Positions 1-9,775 are shown, counted from the first letter of the stretch. The stretch: 64,000 bases of DNA from Vibrio coralliilyticus (GCF_024449095.1 NZ_CP024627.1:186001-250000), one strand, 5' to 3'. Notes: generated by a model from the sequence alone, not told the origin. Program-made: numbers and translations.

Positions 1-227
1 ATTTTGATGAATCGGAAAACGTGAATGTGTTAAAGCCGCATATTTTATCTGAATCGTTATTTTTAGCATTAAAGTTTAGTGTGATATGTACGGTTTCATC
101 TGCGTCAGTGTATAGCTCAGATGTTGGTTCTGCTAGGCTAATTGTATTAGGAACTGGAATTCATCCAGCTTTGAAGGGAAAACTAGGTGAAATTCCATTT
201 TTTGATAGCTATGACTCTAACTACTAA
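1..227 (+). CDS. 3' end of an unidentified CDS (5' end lies outside the window)
   Basis: The reading frame is already open at the first bases and ends with TAA at 225-227, so this is the C-terminal ~74 residues of a longer protein, not a small gene. The internal GTG at 21 has no ribosome binding site that would make it a start. The tail contains alternating hydrophobic stretches (KFSVICTVSS) and ends in PFFDSYDSNY, which would suit a beta-sandwich C-terminal domain, but I do not recognise the family. It lies 72 bp upstream of a Wzy-type gene on the same strand, so it probably belongs to the same polysaccharide cluster. Confidence 0.5.
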   Translation, partial: FDESENVNVLKPHILSESLFLALKFSVICTVSSASVYSSDVGSARLIVLGTGIHPALKGKLGEIPFFDSYDSNY

Positions 228-299
228 TATTTTAGGTTTTACTCATAGCGCCTGAATTTAGTATAGGTACCCCCTTAATGATCTCTATTACTCTCAATT

Positions 300-1499
300 A
301 TGAAATTACTTAATAAGATTTTACTATTATCCCCTTGCCTATTATTACCATTTATGAACTATGGTATTGATGTGGGTTTTAGTTTAAAACCGTATATGTT
401 GGCAAGTTTGGTGGTTTTTTTTCTATATTTCAAGTATTTAAAGTTACCAGCTTTGTCTATTGAAATGAGTGCTTTTTTGTTTTTTATTTTTTATTTTTGC
501 ATGACGAGCCTTTGGTCTGAATATGTTGAGTCAAGCTCAAGAATGGTTTTCTTAATGATTATCAATTTGTTTTGTTTCTCAGTTATTTATGCATGCTTAA
601 ATAGTTATACATCTCAATACGGATTATATGATCTAGTTACATTTTTTATTAAGTTTAACTTGGTAATATTTTCTATAGCTTTCGTGATCTATATAATAAC
701 TTTGTTCGCATATGGAAATTCTTATACTAGTTACGAAGGTAGTATTTTAGGTGTATTTATGGTTAATAAAGGGATGCCTAGGTTAGTAGCATATGCTCCG
801 GATCCTAATATGGTCTCTTTATTTATTTCGGCACCATTGTTTTTGCGGTTATTTTTAAATAGAGGTAAATTCGATATAGTAGTTTTGTTCTTTTCACTAC
901 TATTATTCATGACATGGTCACGAGCCGCAATAGCGGTGTTGGTAGTTGTTCTGCTATTTTTGATTTTATTTAATAGTATGTCTTTTATTAAAAACTTCAC
1001 TTTTAGCTATAGAACTTTAATTTTTGTTTTTTTGTTTACTCTAATTATTTACTTCTCTGTTGAAATTTTCTCTTTACAAGAATTAATTGAAAGAAGGCTT
1101 AGTGATGTGCACCGTGCCAGCGGCCGTTTTGATATTTGGTCAAATGCTATTGATATTATTATCGACAATCCTTATTTTGGTGTTGGTGTTTATAGTTTTG
1201 CTAAATGGAATATGGCATTATTTAATGACGCACATCATACACATAATACTTATCTAGATATATTGGTTGAGTCAGGAATATTTGGCTTCACATTATTCTC
1301 TATTTCATTATCTTTATTTTTCGTTAAAATATTAAATGTTAATATGAGTCTAAAACGGAAATCAGTTCTTTTTTCTTGGCTTGTTTTTAGTCTGGGTATG
1401 ATATTATCCCTGTCTGCAATAAGTCATGAGGGATTCATTTTTACACTGGTATTTCTTTCATTTTTATTATCGAGGATGAATTTTTTTGAAGAACAATAA
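300..1499 (+). CDS. O-antigen ligase/polymerase family (Wzy-like) membrane protein
   Basis: A 399-residue, almost wholly hydrophobic protein with about 10-12 predicted membrane segments. The diagnostic part is the C-terminal third: RASGRFDIWSNAIDII, then the loop DAHHTHNTYLDILVESG and another membrane helix. This is the Wzy_C/O-antigen ligase pattern, in which the large periplasmic loop carries the conserved Arg and His residues. The likely role is polymerising undecaprenyl-linked repeat units at the periplasmic face of the inner membrane, or ligating polymer to lipid A. Family members cannot be assigned to one reaction by sequence alone. The neighbouring glycosyltransferases and a sugar-phosphate transferase support a polysaccharide polymerase. 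The gene is strikingly A+T-rich compared with the housekeeping genes from 8 kb onward, as is usual for such clusters. It ends inside the next gene (14-bp overlap). Confidence 0.85.
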   Translation: MKLLNKILLLSPCLLLPFMNYGIDVGFSLKPYMLASLVVFFLYFKYLKLPALSIEMSAFLFFIFYFCMTSLWSEYVESSSRMVFLMIINLFCFSVIYACLNSYTSQYGLYDLVTFFIKFNLVIFSIAFVIYIITLFAYGNSYTSYEGSILGVFMVNKGMPRLVAYAPDPNMVSLFISAPLFLRLFLNRGKFDIVVLFFSLLLFMTWSRAAIAVLVVVLLFLILFNSMSFIKNFTFSYRTLIFVFLFTLIIYFSVEIFSLQELIERRLSDVHRASGRFDIWSNAIDIIIDNPYFGVGVYSFAKWNMALFNDAHHTHNTYLDILVESGIFGFTLFSISLSLFFVKILNVNMSLKRKSVLFSWLVFSLGMILSLSAISHEGFIFTLVFLSFLLSRMNFFEEQ

Positions 1500-2289
1500 G
1501 CATACTATCACTGTTGCAATATCGACCATGGGGCAAGGAATACATAAGATTCTAGAGAACTCTTATCCTCAACATGACAATATGAACTATTTGGTCATCC
1601 ATCAAGTACTAGACTCAACAGAAGATGAGTATTCATCGGTATATAAGAAAGTCAAAGCGCATAATAATGCCGAGATTATCATCTCCCGGACAAAAGGACT
1701 GTCTCTTAGTCGCAATATAGCTTTAAGTAAATGTAAAACAGATTTCATAATATTTAGTGATGATGATAATTCGTACAACGATAACCTATATCAAATTGTT
1801 ACTAATGAAATAAAAAACAACTCAAATGCCCATTTCTTTTCTTTTATTATTGGCGATAAAATGGGTGGGCTATTCAAAGATTATAAAGATAAACCTTATT
1901 ACCATACAAAACGAACTATCTTGAGATTGTCTTCTATTGAAAACTGCTATGATATGTCATTTATCAAGAAACATTCTGTTCGATTTGATGAAATGTTTGG
2001 ACTTGGATCTTTATATCCCGCATGCGAGCAGCCAATATTTGCCTCAGACCTCCTAAGTAAAGGCGCTGTTGGAATGTATTTACCACACGTTATAACTTAC
2101 CACCCAAAGGAAAATAGTGGGCATGACTTTTACTCTCACTGGAATGTTTTAGCTAGGAAGTATATGTTTATACATATATATGGAGATTTTCTTGGTAGTG
2201 CATTATTCGCTTTTTTTATTATAAAGAAGATGCTAAATGTTCCAAGAAATAAATTGGTTGATTATATTCGGAGTGCAGTTTGTGATTAA
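1486..2289 (+). CDS. Family 2 glycosyltransferase (GT-A fold)
   Basis: A 267-residue soluble protein. It starts with a beta-strand (ITVAISTMGQGI) followed by the sugar-nucleotide fold; SRTKGLSLSRNIAL at about 67-80 and SDDDN at 91-95 form the DxD metal/nucleotide-binding motif of GT2 enzymes. A second acidic/aromatic patch (LYPACEQPIFASDLL) lies where acceptor-binding residues usually sit. It probably transfers one sugar onto a lipid-linked intermediate at the cytosolic membrane face; donor and acceptor cannot be read. The start is TTG at 1486. The only other early start (ATG in AISTMG) would remove the first beta-strand, so TTG is preferred. The 14-bp overlap with the upstream gene suggests translational coupling. 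Confidence 0.8.
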   Translation: MKNNKHTITVAISTMGQGIHKILENSYPQHDNMNYLVIHQVLDSTEDEYSSVYKKVKAHNNAEIIISRTKGLSLSRNIALSKCKTDFIIFSDDDNSYNDNLYQIVTNEIKNNSNAHFFSFIIGDKMGGLFKDYKDKPYYHTKRTILRLSSIENCYDMSFIKKHSVRFDEMFGLGSLYPACEQPIFASDLLSKGAVGMYLPHVITYHPKENSGHDFYSHWNVLARKYMFIHIYGDFLGSALFAFFIIKKMLNVPRNKLVDYIRSAVCD

Positions 2290-3511
2290 TAAAATAGAAA
2301 GTAAAGTATATGACTACCTTAAGAAAAATAGAAGAATGAAAAACGCTGTATTATATATATATCAATTTATATTTTCAGTTGGAGGTTTTATAAAACCAAG
2401 AATTATATCTGGTAAAACTTATGAGGTATATGAAGATTCTTTTTTTGGTTTTCATGATCGTATTTCCCTTAATAAATCTGGTTTTTTGTTGGCTCACAAG
2501 GAAGTTGCTCCATTTATTAATGGTAAAGGTGAGGCTAAAATTGGCTATTATGATGTTTCAGATGAAGGGAAAAAGTATAATTTTTTAGCGTCTACGACTT
2601 GCTGTAATTACCAACAAGGTTCAATGCTCACTTGGTTTTCTTCGGAGAAAGTGATTTTTAATAATCTGTCGTCTAATGGCAATCCTATAACGCAAATCCT
2701 CGATATGTCAGGGAATATATCGTTAGAGCTACCATTTCATTTTTATTCCCTCTCTAATAATAGAAAATATTTAACATCTATTTGCTTTAAAAGATTTGAA
2801 CGAGGTATGCCTGGTTATGGTTATGGTTATGGTTATGACAATGGGGATTGCACTGATGAATTAAATACAAGCTTCTTCATTTTTTGCTTGGAGAGCAATA
2901 AAAAAATCTTTGAATTCGATTTATCTGATGCAAGAAACTTTGTTGACTTGTCAAGCCATGGCTTTGAATATTTCTCTCATTCATCATTTAGTCCCAATGA
3001 TGAGTATTGTTATTTCCTATATCGTTCAAATAATAAGAATTACAATACGTCAGTACTGCTAGTCGTAGACTTGAAAACAGGTAAAGTTAAAATGCTAAAC
3101 ACATCTGGTATGGTGTCTCATTTATGCTGGTTGAATGATAGTGAGATATTAGCTTATTGTTCTGTAAATAGCCTCGATGGGTACTATGTGTTTAATGTTG
3201 ATACAATGAAATTCATTAGATTAGATATTGAAGCTTTGGCGCGAGATGGTCACCCTTCGACATTTACGCAGAACGGTTTTTCAAGTAAATTTATCACTGA
3301 TTGCTACCCGGATAGATCTAGACGTCAGTCTTTATATGAATGTGATTCTGAAAATTTGACTGCTACTGTTATTTTTGATGTTTATAGTCGTTTTAAATAT
3401 AGGGGAGTCGACCGAGTTGACTTTCATCCTCGATACTCGGAGTGTGGTCGATTCGTAACTATTGATTCTCCCCATGGCAAGCGGCGGTCACAAGTTATTG
3501 TAAAACTCTGA
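2282..3511 (+). CDS. Beta-propeller-like protein of a polysaccharide cluster, function unknown
   Basis: I chose the GTG at 2282. It overlaps the previous stop by 8 bp and has GGAG about 9 bp upstream; an ATG at 2237 would overlap by 53 bp with a poorer binding site. The protein has about 409 residues. I see repeated short beta-blade signatures of the TolB/PD40 or WD40-like type: FSPNDEYCYFLYR, LSNNRKYLTSICFKR, CWLNDSEILAYC and the C-terminal HPRYSECGRFVTIDSPHGKR. The last resembles the final blade of oligogalacturonate-lyase-like and TolB-like propellers. There is no signal peptide and no glycosyltransferase DxD. A (Gly-Tyr)4 run near the middle is encoded by a perfect hexanucleotide repeat. 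Position between two glycosyltransferase genes implies a part in glycan assembly or modification, but no activity can be named. Confidence 0.6.
   Translation: MINKIESKVYDYLKKNRRMKNAVLYIYQFIFSVGGFIKPRIISGKTYEVYEDSFFGFHDRISLNKSGFLLAHKEVAPFINGKGEAKIGYYDVSDEGKKYNFLASTTCCNYQQGSMLTWFSSEKVIFNNLSSNGNPITQILDMSGNISLELPFHFYSLSNNRKYLTSICFKRFERGMPGYGYGYGYDNGDCTDELNTSFFIFCLESNKKIFEFDLSDARNFVDLSSHGFEYFSHSSFSPNDEYCYFLYRSNNKNYNTSVLLVVDLKTGKVKMLNTSGMVSHLCWLNDSEILAYCSVNSLDGYYVFNVDTMKFIRLDIEALARDGHPSTFTQNGFSSKFITDCYPDRSRRQSLYECDSENLTATVIFDVYSRFKYRGVDRVDFHPRYSECGRFVTIDSPHGKRRSQVIVKL
2813..2836 (+). repeat. In-frame hexanucleotide tandem repeat (GGTTAT x4)
   Basis: Four perfect copies of GGTTAT lie inside the propeller-like gene and encode Gly-Tyr dipeptides. 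Slippage by whole units would change length by two residues without shifting the frame, so this could vary a loop but would not act as an on/off phase switch. Confidence 0.9.
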
Positions 3512-3561
3512 TTTTTTTATGAATATATTATTTTTTAAAATTATGGTTAGTCATTAATATT

Positions 3562-4305
3562 ATGCTAGTCTCAATTATAACGCCTTGCTTTAATCCTGGT
3601 TCTGAGCTTTTAGAAACAATTAAAAGTGTCAGAAAGCAAACGTATCAAAACTATGAGCATATTATAATCGATGATTGCTCATTTTTGAATCACTCGAGCG
3701 AACTTGAGCGTCAAATTAAAAGTGACCCCAAGATTAAATATATCAAACGTTCTTGGAATGGCGGTGCCGCGGTAACACGTAATCGAGGTATTTCAGAAGC
3801 AAAAGGTAGTTTTATAGCATTCCTAGACGCGGATGATATTTGGCATTCAGAGAAATTAGAAAGACAAATAAAGTTCATGTTGGATAACCAGGTAGCTCTT
3901 TCTTATTGCTCTTATGAGGTTTTTGATCATAATGGTAAAGTTCTAGGTTTAAGAGTCCCGCCTAAAGAGCTAACATATTTTGATATATTGAAATCCAATC
4001 AAATAGGTTGTCTTACCGCTATATATAGTGTCGACCTTCTCGGTAAAGTTTATATGCCAAACATTGCTAAGCGGCAGGATATGGCTCTATGGTTAAAAAT
4101 ATTAAAATCTGGAGTTGTTGCAAAGGGTATTGTTGATAGACCTTTAGCTAGATATAGGGTCGGTGTTAAATCTTTGTCTTCAAATAAGTTTAATGTGTTA
4201 AGCTATCAATGGCGTATATATCGAGATGTAGAAAAACTATCGTTTACAAAATCAGTTAGATATTTTGGTTGTTACGTATATAAAGGGTTAGTACGAAAAG
4301 TCTAG
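3562..4305 (+). CDS. Family 2 glycosyltransferase (GT-A fold)
   Basis: A 247-residue enzyme opening with the classical GT2 N-terminus SIITPCFNPGSELLETIKSV. IIIDDCS at about 34-40 is the nucleotide-contacting strand, RNRGISEAKG at 73-82 the GT2 helix, and FLDADDIW at 87-94 holds the DxD metal-binding motif. Near the end KRQDMALWLKIL corresponds to the ED/QxxRW-like acceptor region. It should add a single hexose or similar sugar to the growing repeat unit in the cytoplasm. It is the last gene of the A+T-rich polysaccharide block on this strand. A 50-bp gap separates it from the propeller-like gene, and it is followed by insertion-sequence debris, so any further genes of the operon may have been lost. 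Confidence 0.87.
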   Translation: MLVSIITPCFNPGSELLETIKSVRKQTYQNYEHIIIDDCSFLNHSSELERQIKSDPKIKYIKRSWNGGAAVTRNRGISEAKGSFIAFLDADDIWHSEKLERQIKFMLDNQVALSYCSYEVFDHNGKVLGLRVPPKELTYFDILKSNQIGCLTAIYSVDLLGKVYMPNIAKRQDMALWLKILKSGVVAKGIVDRPLARYRVGVKSLSSNKFNVLSYQWRIYRDVEKLSFTKSVRYFGCYVYKGLVRKV

Positions 4306-4779
4306 ATGAAGTTTTCCTCCTCTGACTTAATTGAGACCTTTGTTAAAGTTTAATCAATTTTTTGGGGGGTGAATATTGCTTTACCCCAGTAAAAAGAAGG
4401 CATTAAAACTGCTACACAGACGACCAGGGAACGCAATGTTATTTTCTCGAGTTCGCGAGTTGAATTCCGAATAGAATCGGAATCGTGACGATACTGCTTG
4501 ATAAAAGTGAGTATATCGTCTCAGTGTCGAGTATAACTTCATAACCGACGCCTTCATTGGAGTAGAATGCCGTCGAAGCCACCGGCAAGGGGGATGGATG
4601 GTATGACACTCTTTCCTTCAAAAGCTAGAGATCGACACTATTATCTGTACGCTATAGAAGCTCTCTACAGTCGCAAAGTCGGGCGTATCGGGCATGCCTT
4701 GCAGATCTATTCATATCATTTATCGATTGCTGATTTACATTTTAATTTCGTTGGAGATCCGGTCACGGGTAGCCTTACT
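4306..4779. other. Intergenic stretch of unknown origin beside IS remnants
   Basis: About 470 bp between the last glycosyltransferase and the insertion-sequence remnants. Open frames on either strand are short (60-74 codons), lack convincing ribosome binding sites and give compositions unlike proteins I know, so I call no gene. A G-rich/C-rich hairpin (GGGGTGAA...TTTACCCC, about 4363-4386) lies 60 bp after the glycosyltransferase stop and could end its transcript, although no T-run follows. The rest may be decayed coding DNA from a gene destroyed when IS elements arrived. Confidence 0.4.
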
Positions 4780-4892
4780 CAGGAACATTGAATTTAAACT
4801 TCTTCTGGTAGATTGGGTCATAGTGTAGCCTGTTTTCTATCAGTTGTATCTTAACGTCTTTAATCAGGTAGCCAAGTTAATTGTGCCACTGA
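4780..4892 (-). mobile_element. Relic terminal fragment of an IS3-family element
   Basis: From about 4818 to 4892 this aligns without gaps to the right-hand end of the IS3-type element at 4953-6210. Shared blocks include TCATAGT, CCTGTT, ATCTTAAC, TAATCAGGT, GCCAA and TGCCACT, i.e. the start codon of orfA, its leader and the terminal inverted repeat. Further left the match fades; the minus-strand translation begins MTQSTRRS, like an IS3 OrfA N-terminus, then loses the frame. This is a diverged, separate IS3-type insertion of which only one end survives. The IS4-family element was inserted within a few bases of its tip. Confidence 0.55.
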
Positions 4893-4897
4893 AGGGG
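4887..4897. repeat. Target-site duplication (left copy) of the decayed IS4-family element
   Basis: CACTGAAGGGG occurs here, directly before the left inverted repeat, and again perfectly at 7022-7032 after the right inverted repeat. Eleven bases suits IS4-group insertions. Its conservation shows that the two ends come from one insertion event and that no end-to-end rearrangement followed. Confidence 0.88.
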
Positions 4898-4960
4898 TAA
4901 TGTAGATCAGATAAGGTTCGGTTGACCGATCCTTCTGATGAGAGACAATAGGTGTAGTGG

Positions 4961-6180
<1,220 letters not shown>

Positions 6181-6240
6181 TCAGGTGGCCAAATTCACTA
6201 TGCCACTACAAGGAAATCTGTTTATTGGTTTCCTATTTTT

Positions 6241-7012
6241 ATGTCTATTCAAAACTTCTTTGCTGACTTTCTTGAAGAAAACCTGTTGATGTCGCCCAAC
6301 TCACCACTTTTCTGAACACATTCCCGATAAGTGGATAGCCAAAGCCGCTGTGCTCTCAGATAAAGCAACGATTCGTCGACGTCGATTACCCGGTGACATT
6401 GTCCTTTGGCTCATCGTTGGAATGGCATTCTTCCGCAACGAACCAGTTGCAAGACGAATGCTCGTAAGAAGAATCCTAACCTTCCAGAAACATGGAAAGT
6501 AAGAGCCGTCACCTATGAGGTACAAGGGAAGGCCAAGACCGTGTTTACCTCGCTATCTCGCGACCAGGTATCTGAGCTATACCATGAGAGGTGGGAGATA
6601 GAGCTTGGTTATAGAGACATAAAAAGCTCAATGCAAAACAACGCTTTAGTGCTGAGAAGTAAGACCGTAGACCTTGTTGACCAAGAACTATGGGGGGCTG
6701 TTACTTGGGTACAATTTGGTAAGAAGAGAGGCCAGTCAAGCTGCTGTTGAACACGGTCGTTCGCCGAATGAAATCAGCTTCAAATACGCTTGTCAGTTCA
6801 TAGCCAGCAGTCAGTTGCAAGTAATGAGCAAAGCAATAACACCAGGGAATACACCTAAGCGCCTGAAGAGCTTACGTGGTGACTTATCTGTCCTCTTTAT
6901 AGACAAGCGTCCTAAGCCAAATCGGCCTAGGGCGGTAAAAATATCAAAGACCCGCTATCCGGTTAATCGCAACGCAGCACCGGTTAATCGCAACGCAGCA
7001 CCGCTTAAGTGA
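6241..7012 (+). pseudogene. IS4-family transposase remnant
   Basis: Compared with the intact 445-residue transposase at 33598-34935, this copy begins identically (MSIQNFFADFLEEN) and loses one base in the ACCTGTTGATG stretch. It continues in another frame through the region equivalent to IPDAWVAKAASLSDKATIRRRRLP. It then jumps from the residues equivalent to NEPIAEVARRMN straight to ARKKNPRLPEKW, a deletion of roughly 590 bp that removes the first two catalytic Asp regions. The YHERWEIELGYRDIKSSMQ signature survives, but a second frameshift follows near 6690-6720. The tail carries a 21-bp tandem duplication (6959-7000). It cannot encode a working transposase. Confidence 0.92.
6959..7000 (+). 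repeat. 21-bp tandem duplication in the IS4 transposase remnant
   Basis: A 21-bp unit starting CCGGTTAATCGC is present twice, encoding PVNRNAA twice; the intact element has PVNRYAA once. It is a simple local duplication in a dead gene. Confidence 0.9.
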
Positions 7013-7021
7013 ACTACGTTG

Positions 7022-7032
7022 CACTGAAGGGG
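7022..7032. repeat. Target-site duplication (right copy) of the decayed IS4-family element
   Basis: Identical to CACTGAAGGGG at 4887-4897. It lies 10 bp beyond the stop codon of the sugar-phosphate transferase gene, so the IS landed just downstream of that gene and has probably replaced or displaced its transcription terminator. Confidence 0.88.
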
Positions 7033-7042
7033 AGCTTTATAA

Positions 7043-8278
7043 TTATTGTGCGCCGAAACCAGTAAGCATCGTACGTATTGTTTTTAATACAATATTCATA
7101 TCTAGCCAAAAAGATAAGTGCTTTATATAATAAAGGTCATGAGCTAACTTTTCTCTTGTAGAGTCAGTATCATCTGCATAACCTTGTACAGTTTGAGCCC
7201 AACCTGTAATCCCTGGTTTCACCATATGGCGATAGCCATAAAATGGTATATCTTGTTCAAACTTATTTACAAAGCTCTCTTGTTCCGGTCTTGGGCCGAT
7301 CAGTGACATCTCACCTTTTAAGACGTTAAAGAATTGAGGTAATTCGTCTATACGCACTTTCCTAATAAACTTACCTATCTTTGTGATTCTTGCTTGCTCT
7401 TCGGTCGCAAACTTATCTGTATCATGGGGTTGTTTCACGGTCATGCTTCTGAACTTATAGATTTTAAAGGATTTGCCTTTTTGCCCAACCCTTTCTTGGG
7501 TGAACAAAGCTGGTCCGGGACTCTCTATTTTTATAAGCAATACGGTTAAAGCCATGATGGGGATTGTTATTGGAGCTGAGGCTATGATTAGCAGCGATTC
7601 CCATATGCGTTTCAAGTTGAAATAGATAGGGTTTGGGTTAAGAGTACCAATTGCGTTTTCTGAAAGGTGGCATGTTTGAACTTTACCTTCAATCATTTCC
7701 CTGATGCTCTCCGAGTGGAACACTGGGATGTTATTTATACTGCAATCAGCCACGAACTTTGAGTCTTCCGCGCTAAGTTTTTTGTGTAAGTTGACAATGA
7801 GTCCAGACTGAATAGAAGCAATATTTCTATCAAGGGGTAAAGGTATAACTTCAATATTTTTATGGTTCTTAAATATAGCTAGGTCAAAGTTATCGATAGC
7901 AGAAAGTTTGAGCTTCTTATAGTTTTTTCTCATCAAACTGCTTGTGTATAACCACGCAAAACTTATGGTAAAACCATGAACTATAATTGTACGAGAGTAC
8001 TCAAGTCTAGTTAATGCAATAACGCCAGCTAAAATAGCAAACATTGTTAGCAGGACGGGGAGTATGTAATATTTCCTCTCTACTAATAAATACTTACTTA
8101 TCTGCGGGAGTGTGCTCGCAGCAGCGGCATACGTAATTAAAACGCTAAATATACTGTACTTGACCGCCTCTGGAAGAGTTGAAAATTCGCCACCGGATAA
8201 TACTACTAGATAGCAAAAAATTAATGCTATGCCTAAGCCATGGCTAATCACTGAGTTGGATAAAATATGTTTTTTCAC
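7043..8278 (-). CDS. Undecaprenyl-phosphate sugar-phosphate transferase (WbaP/WcaJ-type polyprenyl glycosylphosphotransferase)
   Basis: A 411-residue integral membrane enzyme. The N-terminal ~120 residues form about five membrane helices. A soluble linker follows, then the catalytic bacterial-sugar-transferase domain in the last ~190 residues, opening with the re-entrant helix LLIIASAPITIPIMALTVLL. It includes KIESPGPALFTQERVG, IYKFRSM, the DE pair in RKVRIDELPQFFNVL, and MSLIGPRPE, with PGITGWAQ near the end. It transfers a hexose-1-phosphate from a UDP-sugar to undecaprenyl phosphate and so starts the repeat unit; whether the sugar is Glc, Gal or a derivative is not readable. The start is GTG (complement of 8276-8278) with AGAAAG upstream. 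It faces the plus-strand glycosyltransferases across the IS debris. Confidence 0.9.
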   Translation of the reverse strand: MKKHILSNSVISHGLGIALIFCYLVVLSGGEFSTLPEAVKYSIFSVLITYAAAASTLPQISKYLLVERKYYILPVLLTMFAILAGVIALTRLEYSRTIIVHGFTISFAWLYTSSLMRKNYKKLKLSAIDNFDLAIFKNHKNIEVIPLPLDRNIASIQSGLIVNLHKKLSAEDSKFVADCSINNIPVFHSESIREMIEGKVQTCHLSENAIGTLNPNPIYFNLKRIWESLLIIASAPITIPIMALTVLLIKIESPGPALFTQERVGQKGKSFKIYKFRSMTVKQPHDTDKFATEEQARITKIGKFIRKVRIDELPQFFNVLKGEMSLIGPRPEQESFVNKFEQDIPFYGYRHMVKPGITGWAQTVQGYADDTDSTREKLAHDLYYIKHLSFWLDMNIVLKTIRTMLTGFGAQ

Positions 8279-8325
8279 TGTAATTGCTTTCTGTTTTATT
8301 ACTGTTATTCACGTTAATTTGAAGC

Positions 8326-9666
8326 TTACAAAATTTGCTTCAACACTCGATCTGCTTTTACGCGAGTTATCTTACGTATTAGCTTCTGCACAGCCTCGGG
8401 GTAATCTTCCGCTTTTTCTAACTGCCTATAAGTACAAATTAGCTGAGTATGCTGAAGAATATTCTCCACCTCTTTCTCAAATTGAGAAGTGAGGTGGTGG
8501 AAGTGGTCTTGAATAAAGAGCGCGTTTTCGAGATCTAGACTCCAAGCTCTTGGGTTTAGGTTGTTACCCGTAATTAGCATGTAGCGCTTATCTACCCAAA
8601 TGCCTTTTAAGTGGAAGCTATTCTCTTCGTGTTTCCATAAATGGATAGAAAGCTTACGACTTGCGATATTGGCTTCATTAGATTTAGCAAATTGGCGCAA
8701 GTTACGCTCATAGAGATAAGGTAAGCCACCAATCGTTTTAAACTCTTCCTCAGGCGAGATATAAAAATCATTGGCTGTTTTATCACCTACGACGATAGTC
8801 ACTTTTACCCCACGTTTTAGGGCCTTTCTGACTTCTTTGGCAACACTGCGTGGGAAGTTAAAATAGGGCGTGCAGATGAAAATTTCATCTTTCGCTTTTG
8901 CTAGTAATTGATTGATGCCTTGATTAAGTTTATTACGCTTTTTCCCAACCCCGACGATTGGCGTGATCGCGACTTGTTCTTGAGAGACACTCTGAGTTTC
9001 AAATTGATAGGTGGACTTCGCTAGAGAGGCACGTAGCTGGCGAATCTGTACTTTTATCTCTTTGGTATCAGGCTTACTCGGGCAAGCTAAATCATTCACT
9101 GCCGGATGTTCGATCATCTCTTTTTGCACAAAACTGCTCATGCTGTCTGCAAGTGCTTTATTGTTCATAACGTGATAGCGATCAAAACGATAGCGTTCTT
9201 TATAATTAAGATAGATGTTGTTAAGACTCGCGCCACTGTAGATGACTGAGTCATCTATAATGAAGCCTTTTAAGTGCAAGACGCCAAAGACTTCACGTCC
9301 TCGAACAGGTACGCCATAGATTGGAATTTTATGCCGGTATCTATCTGCAAAGTTTTTATACATGGAAGCATTGGTTTCCCCCGGTTCGGATCCAATCAAA
9401 CCACGTTGAGCACGGTGCCAGTCAACACAGACGTTCACTTCTAGGCCAGGGTTACGCTGCTTGGCTTCATAGAGCTCTGTTAAGACTTCTCTTCCCGCTT
9501 CATCATCTTCTAAGTAAAGAGCAACCAGGTAGATTCGTTTACTTGCCTGACGAATCGCTTCAATTAAGCGAATCCGAAAATCTTTAGCCGCATAAAGGGT
9601 TTCAAACTGAGCGGGATCTTGCGCCAAAGTAGGAAGTTGTTCGAATAAATTCCTATTAGTCATCAT
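8326..9666 (-). CDS. pssA: CDP-diacylglycerol--serine O-phosphatidyltransferase (phosphatidylserine synthase, PLD superfamily)
   Basis: This enzyme makes phosphatidylserine from CDP-diacylglycerol and serine, the precursor of phosphatidylethanolamine, and acts at the membrane surface. About 446 residues from the ATG pair at 9661-9666, close to E. coli PssA (451). Two phospholipase-D-type HKD motifs are visible: HLKGFIID at about 131-138 and HLKGIWVD at about 352-359, each followed by the expected SGASLN or TGNNLN. The conserved VDWHRAQRG and DRYHVMNN blocks also match PssA. A TTG at 9711 or ATG at 9699 would add 11-15 residues; the start resembling family N-termini (MTNRNLFEQLP) is favoured. 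It lies downstream of birA on the same strand. Confidence 0.9.
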   Translation of the reverse strand: MMTNRNLFEQLPTLAQDPAQFETLYAAKDFRIRLIEAIRQASKRIYLVALYLEDDEAGREVLTELYEAKQRNPGLEVNVCVDWHRAQRGLIGSEPGETNASMYKNFADRYRHKIPIYGVPVRGREVFGVLHLKGFIIDDSVIYSGASLNNIYLNYKERYRFDRYHVMNNKALADSMSSFVQKEMIEHPAVNDLACPSKPDTKEIKVQIRQLRASLAKSTYQFETQSVSQEQVAITPIVGVGKKRNKLNQGINQLLAKAKDEIFICTPYFNFPRSVAKEVRKALKRGVKVTIVVGDKTANDFYISPEEEFKTIGGLPYLYERNLRQFAKSNEANIASRKLSIHLWKHEENSFHLKGIWVDKRYMLITGNNLNPRAWSLDLENALFIQDHFHHLTSQFEKEVENILQHTQLICTYRQLEKAEDYPEAVQKLIRKITRVKADRVLKQIL

Positions 9667-9775
9667 GTTGGATGGGTTACCTTTACTTAACGTGGACATG
9701 GATATTAGCAAAATGTGCTAGCAGTTCCTAGCGGCCAGATCTTGCTTCGACAATCGCAGTGGTAAAGCTTGTGAC

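Noticed and set aside
2813..2836. GGTTAT repeat as a phase-variation tract or CRISPR-like array
   Set aside because: Six-base units keep the frame, and there are only four contiguous copies with no spacers; neither phase switching nor CRISPR fits.
4439..4621. 60-codon minus-strand frame
   Set aside because: It has moderate composition (SNEGVGYEVILDTETIY) but no start context, no homology I know and it lies in unassigned DNA; too weak to call a gene.
4567..4791. 74-codon plus-strand frame beside the IS debris
   Set aside because: No ribosome binding site and no recognisable sequence pattern; it ends in the region matching the IS3 orfA relic on the other strand.
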